DNA of 64,000 nucleotides from Agelaius tricolor (Eukaryota > Chordata > Aves > Passeriformes > Icteridae), in assembly GCA_023055355.1 (NCBI GenBank), contig JALJCS010000001.1, forward strand, positions 97,449,381 to 97,513,380, in the 5' to 3' direction. The notes beneath the pieces were generated by a model that did not search any database, was not told the origin of the DNA, and worked only from the letters and a program-made list of their open reading frames with translations. Position 1 is the first letter of the stretch. Each line of letters opens with the position of its first letter. Below, in pieces: positions 45,647 to 55,790 of the stretch. Made by a program: the position numbers and the translations under genes.

Positions 45647-47288
45647 AAGCCGTAATATTCCAGCAAACCAGAGATTTATTGAACTGGGTTTGGGCTGTGC
45701 TATTTATCCCTCAGCAAGGGCCAAGCAATTTTATCTTCACAGTCAAACTGCTAAGTTGGAGTTATTTAATGGATGAAAATGTAATGCCTTCCCTTCCAGA
45801 GTAATACAGATTCTGCAGCATCTGCTACTTGCTATCAGGCAAGCAAACCAAAAGGTGGTGCATGTGGAATTTACCTCAGGCTTTGCCTATTTATAAGACA
45901 TTAAGCAAGTTGAAAGATCCACTTAAAAAAAAAAAAAAAAGTAAAACCCAGTAAAACAAAATAGGCATTTATGTCCACTCTACTTGATAAAACGTAAGAT
46001 CTCAAATAGTAGCTTATTTATGTTTCAGTCAGCAAAATTCTCTGTAACCAGGAGAAAGGGGAAGTGGGTTTAAACACTTCAGCACAAATATCTCCTTGGG
46101 TATAGTATCAACATAATTGTAAATCCCCCAATTACAATTTTTGAAAAATCTGTTACACTACGCAACGTCTCTTCCAAGCAGTATATTTGCAATGCATAAT
46201 TATCAAATAAAGCTTTCAAATTGGTTCTGTTCGAATTTTTGCTTGAAATAATACGAGAAACGAACACTATTTCCACCAGAGCGCTTACTGATCATGCAAA
46301 TCCTGCCGAGCGCGCCCCGAGGTTAACTGAGCGCTGCCGAGATCCCAGGGTCGGCAGCGGGGGTGAGGAGCATCTGCGGAAGGCAGGGCAGCCCTGCCCC
46401 GCTCCGCCGGCGCTCCGAGGGGCACGGGCTGTTCCCGCTCGCACCGGGAGGCGGGAGCCGCCAGTGCCGCCCTCCGCGCACCAGGAAATAGCTGGGAGTT
46501 ATTCCTAACGCTCGGCCAGCAACTTTCCACACTGCACGCAGAAACCAACACTTAAAATAAATAAATAAGAAAAAAATTAACGCCCCCTCGACTCTGTTTC
46601 AAACCCTGTGAGGGTCCCGTATGTCTCAGGAAAGGAAGGAGGGGAAAAGCACCATTGCCTCCAGCAGCTTCTAGTACCACGGCCGGCCCTCGGACACTTC
46701 GCGGCCGGGACGAGCGAGACATTATTTCTGACCTATTTTCGGCGCCGCCTCGGAGCGATAAACAATCAACAGCGGCGGCGAAACGCTGCCTGGGCAGAAA
46801 CTTCTCCGGCCACGAGCCGCTCCCGAGGGCCGCGAGCCGTCCCCGACCGGGGGCTCGGAAAGAGTCCCCGGCCCGCGGCGGAGGCGGCCGAGCCCCCGCC
46901 CCAGCTCGCCGCCCACCCGGTCGGGCTGCGGAAAGGCTCCCCGAGTTTTCCTGCCGGGGAGCGGGGGGTCAGACCGACACAAACAAGTCCTCCGCCCGCC
47001 ATGCCCGCGGCCCCAGAGACAGGCCGGCCACGGAGGGGTGCCCGCCTGCCCTACCCCTCCGGGAGGGGACGGACACGGTCCCGCCGCTCTGCCCGACCAC
47101 CCTGCACCCCCTCGGCGCTCCCCGGCACCGACCTGGGACACAAAGGAGCGGCCACCGCTGCCCGCCGATCGCCCGTGCTTCCCTCGGAGTCCAGGCCGCG
47201 GCAGCACCGGGATGGCGTAGCGCAGGCATCCGACGCCAGCGCTTGCTGCTCCCGCGACGGCCCGTGCCGCCGGCGCCCGCTCTGCGCT

Positions 47289-47308
47289 GGGCGGGGAGGG
47301 AGGGGGGG
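47289..47308 (+). other. G-quadruplex-type motif in the CpG island
   Basis: Four G-runs of 3, 4, 3 and 7 bases are separated by single bases (C, A, A), a textbook quadruplex-forming pattern. It is on the plus strand, which is the template strand for FAM135A. It overlaps a GC-box, so Sp/KLF-type factor binding is an equally good reading. Confidence 0.6.
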
Positions 47309-47574
47309 CGCTGGGAGCCGGCCGAGCGCCGCTTCCTGCTGCCCGGCGCCGAGGGGCGGCGGGTGCCGGAGCCGCCGCCGAGAGGGCTGCGCCGGCGGCT
47401 AAGCAGAGGCCGGTGGTAGCGGCCGCATCCTCGGCTCTCCCGCCGGGATTTCCGCGCCTCCTCGCTCCGCTCCGAGGAGTCTCCCGTGCGGCTCCCGCGG
47501 CGGCCGCTGCTGGCGGCGGGAGCCCCGCTGTCCCCGCGATGCGCCCGGCTGGCGCTCGTGCTCCCCCTGCCGCC

Positions 47575-47599
47575 GGGCCGGGCCGGGCCGGGCCGGGCC
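47575..47599 (+). repeat. (GGGCC)5 short tandem repeat
   Basis: Five exact GGGCC units in the CpG island. The plus strand is G-rich, so it may also fold into a quadruplex. Length variation between individuals is likely. Confidence 0.9.
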
Positions 47600-48510
47600 G
47601 CGGCTCGGGCCCCTCCCGCGGCTCCGCGGGGCCGGTTGGGGCGGCCCCCAAGGGCCGGGAGAGCCCCGGAGCGGGAGGGACGCGACCCACGCAGGGCTCA
47701 GCCCTCGCTGCTTTCCCCCCGCGGCCCGCTCCAGAGAGCCCTTCGCGGCGCACGCCGTGGCGGGAGAGGCCCGCCCTCTGCCCTCTGCCGCCAGCGCTGC
47801 CTTCCCCGTGCCCGCTGTCCCGGCCTGGGCACGGAGCAGAGAGCGGCCCCCGGGGAAAGGGCTCCTCGGGTGGTGGGGGCAGCGGCGGGCCGGGCTGTGG
47901 GGCACCTGCCAGCCGGTGCAGGACTGGAGGTAATGAGCCTTTATTGAGAAAAAGTTCTCGTTTCTGTAGTAAGCCTTTTTATCAGTACGTGATATCAAAA
48001 TAGCAGTAAGTCGGCTGTAAACGGCACTAATAAAACTGGTAGTCTTTAACGTTGAGGAGGAGGGATGCTGGGTACTACTATGTGGTTAACAAGTGCGGCA
48101 TGTAGCTTGAAAATTAGTTTGTTCTATTGCAAACTATTGCAAACTGAATGATTGTTTGTCTGAAGAAAAATACTATTCTTCTTCCCCTTCTATGTGCCTG
48201 CCTTTATCTGAAAAAAAAATCTTGGACGTAAAGAAAATTTGTATAAAAAATAGTTTTTCAGACTCCCAGTGTGTGCTTCTTTCTCAATGCCTCACCCTGT
48301 AGCTGTTTTGCAGAGAGATGAATTGGAATGCAGGCAATTTGCTTTTAATTAAAGGGGTCTTTCAGTCAAGTCAGGTGGCAGCAATGTTAAATTTTATGTT
48401 AGTGTTTGTATAGAATTCTTTCAATATTTTTGTCACCAATTGATTTAGCATCCAGACATGCAAACAGAAATTTGACTGTGAAGGCAAAGAGCCAGATTGA
48501 TGCTGGGTTG

Positions 48511-48542
48511 GGACAAATGACGGATGGGACAAATGACAGATG
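48511..48542. repeat. 16-bp tandem duplication
   Basis: Two adjacent units of GGACAAATGACGGATG, the second with one change (A for G at the eleventh or so base: GACAGATG). Confidence 0.9.
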
Positions 48543-51260
48543 AGAAGCTGATTGCCATGAAGTACCAAAATCAGCTTTGTGAGACATCCTTGTGAGTTCT
48601 CAGCACCTTTTGTTTCTGTTAAATGTGATTGAGATTGTACTGCTGGCAGAAATTTACTGCAGGCTGATCCCATGGCTATTTGGAAATTTAATTTTTGTGA
48701 AGAGATTTCAGTTCATGGGAGATTAATGATTTAAATGAAACTTGCATCTGTTTTGTCAGGAGCATGTGAATGTCTCAATGCTTTTTAAAAAGGCAGTTTT
48801 GAAACTATCAGTGGCTGCCATTATTTGGTTTTGTCCTTGGTTATTTTGGGATAGGCTTTAGTAACTGCTTTGTGGTCCCACAGAGTCAGTTCCAACAACC
48901 AAAAAAATACTGGAGTAGTTATGCATGGCTGACACAAGGTCTCACCAGGCCTAAACACACCTCAGACCTGCCTCAGAAATTCAGCAGCTTTGTACTAAAA
49001 GATGCTCAGCACCAGATAATGCCTGTGGATCTCAAAAGCCAGATTTTATTGAAGATGTTCTGATTATTGAATAGTCCAGAAGCTGGCCTGGCAGTTTGGA
49101 TGGACTTTTATATATCTGCACAGATAAATTCTTGTCTGGCTTGTAGTTTTTTTGTTATTTTATCTCTCCTTAACCTTGGCTGGACTTCTGCTATTAGGAG
49201 AATATATCTTGCAGGCTTCTTTCCCGTTAGATGGAGGAAGCATTTCTTGGTAACTGTATTGTCCACCGATATGAGCAGAAAACTGGCAGCTTGCTCCTGT
49301 AAATGGCAGAACTGCCATTAGAGAAATCTAATTTCATCCCTCACAAAAATCCACTTGTAAAGATGTATCATCAATCAGCCCAGCTGCCAACCTTGTCCCT
49401 CTTTTGTGTGTGGCAGTGAGTACTGGGGACGGGGTCCACCGACATCCCACACATATCCCATGTGCTTTCTGCTGCCTCCCTGTTTGTCCCTGCAAAGAGG
49501 GATGATCTGACAGCCCTGAATGAAGACAACCTTGTTCAACAGCAGCTCACTCAGTCCAAAGCTGTCTTTGTTTTCATCAGATTTTTAAAGTTTGGGTGCT
49601 GTACATAAGAACTGCCACAAAAAGGGTATCCTGTCAAGGCTGGATGCACTGATGAGCATTGCTTATTAGAGATATCTCTCATGAACTTATGGATTATTCT
49701 CACTAATAGCTAACATAGGGAAGCCTGGAAGTAATTGATTGCTTAGGTGTGATGTAGGAGACTCTAGAAACCACTTCTGCAATTTGAGTTCTGATGAAGC
49801 TGCCTTTTCCATGTGAAATGAATTTAAATCCTTAGTTCATATGGCTGGGCTGAGCATTTTTTCTAGTCCAGGATTTTGTTAAAAAATAAGTTATCGATTT
49901 ATGGATGTGTCTGTCAGGTTCAATACAGCACTAATACTGGTCTGTATCCTCTAGCTAGCATCAAATTTGTGCAGACTCAGAAACCAAAGCTGTGGAGCCA
50001 CCAGCAGCTGAACTGAGAAGCAGGATTGGGAACCCAGATGCAAAGCCACATGAAATCAACTGCACAGCTTCCAGTCTCAGAGCCAGCCTCTCCAGTGATA
50101 ACCTGGGGGTCTTCCTGCACTGCTCCTGTGTGTGGTATGGACAGGCACACTGTGGGAATAATGTGGTAAAGGGCAAGTGAAGCCAAGTGGAACCACCAGT
50201 CTGGGAATAATCTGTGAGGCTCAATCCTGATTCCTGGAAAAAATAAACCACAATAGATATTCTGGCGAGGAAGCTTGGTAACTGTGCACAAGTGTGTATC
50301 AGGAGGTCCTTCAAGAAGAGTGTGGAGTAAATAAGCAGTTTTTCTGAGAAGTTTATATAGGTGGAAAAAGAGAAAGCTTGAATCTCAGAAAAATTGCCAG
50401 AGGAGAAAACAGAGGATGTAGAGTAGAACGATAAAGATTGCCAGATTTGGAGTGAACATTGTATCACAGGGATGGTTCATGTATTACTGTGTCTAGGATT
50501 TAAAACTGGGTAAGTATGAGTGGAGGCCTGATTCCTGTCAGAGAAGCAGCTGTTGATTGTGCTTGTTAGCTGTCAAAATATGGAAAAATGCTGAATGAAC
50601 GTTCAACTGATTGCTCAATAAAAACACAATTCTAGACTACTGCCAGATTTGGCTGTGTGCCCTAAATAAATATCCAGATATTGGATACACAGCACCAAGC
50701 ACGTTCATTTTCGGATAACAGATTTGTGTGAAACTTCCTCTGCAATGGCTTAAATCATAAGAAAACATAGAAACTAATTACATTTCGAGACTATTTTGAT
50801 AACTGTGTGTTGAAAACAGTGAATGAAAAGATGCTTCTGTGTACTGCAAGGGATTGCAAAGTTCTAATTAGAATATATAATTACAAAATCATAATTAAGC
50901 TAGTATGTTACTAAAATAGAAAGCATTTCACTTACAATTTTTTTTTGCTTTAAATAATGTGGTCAAAACAATCTAAAGTAGCTTTTAAACTTTATTACTT
51001 AGTAAACAAATGCAATACTTATAGGATTCACAGAAGATTGGTTAAAAGCTACTTTTCCTCATATGACAAATAGTGATAATTTTTTGGGTGTTTGGGAATT
51101 GCAAAGCAAATGGGGGAAAATTAACAAATGGGGAATAAATGAGAGATATAAAAATACAGCAATAGAAATTAAAAGGTCAGCTTCCTCTTGTCAGCAGAGG
51201 CTCTCTGAAGGCTGCTCAAGATTGGGAACTCAGTGCTATAGCTACCTTCAGCTTGCATGG

Positions 51261-51300
51261 TATTAGGTTGATGCAAAAATAAGGAACTGGCTTTTTTGAC
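51261..51300 (+). mobile_element. Possible mariner-type terminal inverted repeat
   Basis: A TA dinucleotide is followed by TTAGGTTGATGCAAAAATAA, which closely resembles the ends of Tc1/mariner elements of the Hsmar1/MADE1 type (TTAGGTTGGTGCAAAAGTAA, from memory). The sequence downstream shows no transposase frame and I did not find the matching inverted end nearby, so this is at most a broken or short non-autonomous copy. Confidence 0.45.
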
Positions 51301-52593
51301 GCACAGCATGCTAACAGTGATATAGGGAAGCCTTCACCATTGCTGTTGTCAGTGTTTTCAGATACGGCCACAAGAGTTTCAGTTTAGATGCCCTGACTTT
51401 AAATAAGGGACCTCTAAAGTGGCTGGAGGCAGGATTAAATGAATGGACACAGGTTAGGTGTTGGAACTGTGCAAGTAAAGATGGGAACAGGATTAATGCA
51501 AGGAGATCAGTTGATCAGTTGTGAAGTTCTAGTTGTACACGTGATGATCCAAAGGTGGAAGCACATTCAAAAGGAAAAAGGGAAGCAGAGAACCCACTAG
51601 AAGACTGCAATGCAGGCTTGCAGAAAAAAACAGGATTTAAAATACAGCATGTTAGTTACCCTTCTAAAAAAGAAAAGAAGAAACAAGGATATGGAAGAAA
51701 TATAGTCCATAGGATGTTGGAACAAAACACCAACAGTCAGTTAGAAATGCTGAGAAAGACAGATTCTGCAGAGAAAACTGCATTTGGTTTTGCTTTTCTT
51801 TACATCAGAAAGAACTGCATGCATCAAGGGCACAGCATATGTGCTTTCAATTGATATTAGTGTCCATCAAATGAAAGGCAGAAGGAAGGGAGAATGAGGG
51901 AAGAAGATGTAAAAAAAGCATTTCTGAGACCTTTGGCTAGGTTTTAAGAAAGTAATCTACTTGAAGATTTGTTTAAAAACTCTAATGCCAAGAGAAGTTA
52001 CTGGAAATAAATTTGCATTTACTGTCATTGCTCTTTAGCAAGTTCCCATGTGTCAAACCTAAATATCTCAATGAAGTAATACTTAATAATCATGTCAATA
52101 TCTAACAATTTCAATTCTCGCCCTTTCTGGGAAGGCAGCAATAGAAACTAATTACACTTTCCCCAGTGCAGTAGCAATACTGTTTGAGCGATTCTCCTAG
52201 GCAGTGATGAGACCAAAAGTGCCCTATTTGCTGGCTATTGGGTGGACTCTTCTGTGGAGTCTCTGAAAACTGTTTTCTCCAAGTTGTTCCCTTGCCCTGT
52301 CATGGGAGGGCTGGGACCTTGTGTCTGTGGTCACAGCTGCACCCACATTGAAATTGCACCCTCCTCTCAGTGATGCCCAGGGCTTGCTCCTGCTAACCCC
52401 CAGCAGTGGTCTGGTCTCGTGTCAAGGGATTTCTGCCTTGGGGCCTTCTGCCCTGGCTGTTGGAAGGATATTCCATAGCCCAGCAGATCAGAGCTTAATG
52501 CTAAGTATTTTCTTATACTCAAATCACATGTTGCTTTATCCTAGGTTGCACTTAACATAAACAGTTCTCTTATGCTGTGTGTTGAGTAGCCTA

Positions 52594-52990
52594 GATCATA
52601 GAATCATAGAATTGTCAAGGTTAGAAAAAGCCTCTAAAATCATCGAGTCCATCTGTTAAACCCAGGACTGCCATGTTCACTACTAAAACATGTCCCCACG
52701 TGCCACATCTATACATCTTTTGAACTCTTCCATGGTGGTTTCATGACTTCTCGGGGCAGCCTGCTTCCCTGAATAGCACCATACACTGATGTTTCCACCA
52801 GAAATCTCTGTTTAGCATGTTGAGCTTCACAAGTTTAGGCTTACCAGCTCTTCCCATAAGGTAACTTCCCTTGGTAACTGGTTTCTGAATTAATTCTAAT
52901 ATTCTGTAGAATTTATATGGAGGAAAACACAGTACTCGAAGTATAACCTGGCTGGTGCCAGATGGACCAAGAGCACTGCATGTAGTGATG
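52594..52990 (-). mobile_element. CR1 LINE 3' fragment
   Basis: The plus strand begins with the reversed avian CR1 tail GATCATAGAATCATAGAATT, followed by GTCAAGGTTAGAAAAAGCCT, ATCATCGAGTCCATC and, further in, CACAGTACTCGAAGTATAAC and CTGGCTGGTGCCAG, which correspond to the ORF2 C-terminal part and 3' UTR. About 400 bp is recognisable. The reading frame is destroyed. Confidence 0.92.
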
Positions 52991-55548
52991 GGTCAGTCTG
53001 AATATTCAAGTCAAATGCCCCACAATTTTTTTAATTTGTGTTTTGGCAATATGAAATGATATTTCTGCAAACAATTTTATATGCAATATCAACTCCACGA
53101 TCTTTTGGAGTATTTTCTCTCTTGTGTTATTTGGCTGCATTTTTCTGAGGTCAGGGGCAGTTTATTTTATCTAGTTTCTCTGGAGCTATGCTTTCTTTCC
53201 TCTGAATTTTTTGCACAATTTGGATATAATTTCTAAGATTAATTAATGTATTGTTTGATTTTGCTTCTAAAATACAAATGAAAATTTTTGAGAACAAATC
53301 TAAAAACAACAGTTAAAATATTCAACTAGATGCCTTCCCCCCACTTTCTATGTTGCTATTTATCACTGTCTTTTGTGTAAAGTGTCTTTCCCAACCTTGT
53401 GTTTGATTATGCAGTATAAGATTTACATTCTTTTTAAAATCAGAGTGTATCCTTCTGAGAGCTGGGAAGCACAGGAATACAATAAATCCATATGGATTTA
53501 TTCTACAGCATGTTACTGATGGTTCAAATGATCACTCAGCTCTCATAATAAGCTTGAAAAGAGGAGAGAGAGAGACAGAGAAGTGTGGTGTGACAAGATG
53601 GAAGGAAAAACAAGAAAAACCTTTTGGGATTCAACCCTGTTTTGCTCACTCCTTTGCTCTTTTGAGTTTGTCAAGGACATAAACAGTCATGTATGCCCCG
53701 AGGCCAGAGCTTAAAGAGCGTGAGTCCTGTACTGGTTTGTTATAGAACTGGCACAAGAGATCCCCACAGCTGTGATTGCAATCACATTTAAAAAAAAACA
53801 AAACCCCCAAAAATATCACCCCAAAAAACCAACCAAAACCTAAGAAGAATAGAGAAAAAAAAGACTTTGTTGAGATTTGAAGGTGAATTAAAGCATAAAT
53901 CTCATTTATTTACTCAATTTCATGAAAATGCACATCTGTTAGCAGAAATGTTTTAAAAGCTTTGCGTACATCTTTGGTGTCAGTCAACAATGAAGTTTTT
54001 AAAGCATGGGAGTACAAAAGTATGTAGTGTAGATAATCTCAAATCTATGATATTTTTAGTTTTGAATATATTAGTAGGAGGTTAGTAGTAATACAAACAA
54101 CTGTGTGTTATTTTTTATTTGAACTATTGTATTTAATATTTAGTTAGAATATGAAAATCACTAAGATATCCTGATGGTCTTTTAATTGATCTTTCCAAAT
54201 CTTCTGTTAAGTTTACAACCTCAACTGTTAAAAAAATGCATCCTTGCTAAACTTAAATGGTATTGCACAATTTCAGTAGTGTCAGATCTTTTGTTTAAAT
54301 ATACCACAGCTGTACATATCGTTTGGATTAAAAAATACTGTCTTGAAATAGAAAAAGTTGCTTAGATAGGAACTTCTGAAATGCTGAGATTTTAAGACCC
54401 TAATGATCATAATAATTTGAAAAGCATGAAAATAGAAATACACAGGTCAAATGCCATTCTGGAACACCAAAGTCCAAAGAGACATCTTGTTTTTCTAATA
54501 TCAGGCAAGCATTTGAACAGAGTCAGTGGAAATAAAGGGTTTTTGCAATAAGATACTGTGGGTTTCCAAGTTAATATATGAGAAATAATATTCTGAAGGT
54601 TTCTGGCCCTTGCATAGCATTAAATGCCATTCGAAGGTGAAAAGAAAGTTGCATCTGAGGGCAAATACTTTCATTATTACTACGGTCAGTCTGCTTTCAA
54701 ATTTCACTAACCATCGAAGCCATCTCATCTCCACTGAATCTGAAAGTGTTTTAGATTTTGATTGCCCTGGAGAAAAGTGAGATGATGTGTCTAGGTCAGG
54801 CTACTTTGTATCTCCAACAGAATTTATTTGTTTTTCTCTTTAGCTACCTCACAAATGAATTGGTTCAGGTATCCGCCAAAGTAGAAAGATGTAATACTCT
54901 TTTTATAAAGAAGGATGAGTGAAAGCATCACAAATTCTATTCACAACCAAGAGTCATACAAATACTGCCACTTAGAGAAAAAAAAAAAGTGTTTTTCAGG
55001 TTATTGTTCAATTTTATGCTACTGTATTACTTCAGCCAGTTCTGGCACAAAATAAATTTTGCAGTTCACTAATAAAATGGAAGAAAAATCCTCAACATCT
55101 ACCATGTCTGCTATAATTTTTTTTTTATTATTATTTTATTATAAGTCTCACATTTTCTGGGATTTGAAATGCTGCATTGCTGCACTTAGACTTATAAAAT
55201 AGGCTGGAAAACAGGACATCCAGAAGCTGAGACAGTTACAAAGCTAGTGAAACTTATCCATTAATTCAGGGTTTTTTAAACTGCCAGATCTTTTGAATTA
55301 TTGAAGTGTTGCTATGGAAAAAACAGTATATTTATTCGGGTAAACAAAAGAGTTCCAGTCAAGATAATGGCTTTTACTACTGTCTGGTCAAGACAGTAAG
55401 AGTAATTGGTTTTCTGTTTGTGGTTGCCTGTACATTGGGGCTAGGCTAATCTTTATAGTTTCATTATAACAGGTGGAAGTGAAATGGGCAATTGTGAATG
55501 CCAGCCTGGTCAGGGAGAGAGAAACAGCACTCATTTCTCACAGTGGCT

Positions 55549-55790
55549 TGTGAGAATTTTAGGGAGTTGTAGGAATGTGATAATTTGTTAGTATAAACAA
55601 TCTGCAGGTGGTGTTTTTCCACTGTTTTCCTGTTCTTCTCAAGGACGGTGTGTGAGAAAGATGTTTTTCATTAACTAGCCAATCAAGTAGAATGTATCGT
55701 AGTGGTCTATATAAACCAAAAAATCCTTTGTAATAAAGCTTCTTTTTCTCCTCTTGCAATTGGGCCTCTCATCTGTTCTTGTGTCATTCT
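55549..55790 (+). mobile_element. Probable solo LTR of an endogenous retrovirus
   Basis: The segment starts TGTGAGAATTTTAGGGAG and contains a compact promoter and 3' processing set in the right order: CCAAT at 55679-55683, TATATAAA at 55708-55715 and AATAAA at 55732-55737, followed by a pyrimidine-rich U5-like stretch. This U3-R-U5 layout is typical of avian LTRs. TGGCT occurs directly before (55544-55548) and after (55791-55795) the proposed element, a possible 5-bp target duplication. However, the right end (ATTCT) is not the usual CA, so the borders are uncertain. No gag, pol or env remnant was seen beside it. Confidence 0.55.

Larger units (their letters stand above)
32506..47120 (-). other. 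First FAM135A intron (about 14 kb, right end not fixed)
   Basis: The intron contains an L2-like LINE fossil (about 33890-34600), CR1 pieces at 37300-37880 and 43355-43460, A tracts at 37973-37991 and 43519-43561, an AAAC-rich stretch at 38688-38790 and a GC-richer block at 39530-40380. The right boundary depends on the unresolved exon 1. A 105-codon plus-strand frame at 32791-33108 has proline/serine-rich composition but no recognisable family. Confidence 0.6.
46270..47960. promoter_or_regulatory. FAM135A: CpG island: FAM135A promoter and unresolved first exon
   Basis: GC content and CpG density jump sharply here against AT-rich flanks, and the block sits upstream of the FAM135A leader exon, as expected for a broadly expressed TATA-less gene. 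It holds a GC-box-like run (GGGCGGGGAGGG from 47289), an ETS-like CCGCTTCCT near 47329-47337, and (GGGCC)5 at 47575-47599. Long open frames on both strands across it (up to 343 codons) follow from the lack of AT-rich stop codons and are not supported as genes. I could not fix exon 1: candidate minus-strand donors are CCCAG|GTCGGT at about 47131 and ATCA|GTAAGC at about 46288, neither ideal. A plus-strand donor-like GGAG|GTAATGAG at about 47930 raises the possibility of divergent transcription. Confidence 0.85.

Noticed and set aside
46722..47753. Long minus-strand frame (343 codons) and several overlapping plus-strand frames of 150-264 codons
   Set aside because: All lie in the CpG island, where stop codons are rare. 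The products are alanine/arginine/proline/glycine-rich with no family motif, and frames overlap on both strands.
49961..50467. 168-codon minus-strand frame upstream of FAM135A
   Set aside because: No recognisable domain, no splice or promoter context, and a shorter overlapping frame covers the same DNA. Judged a chance frame.
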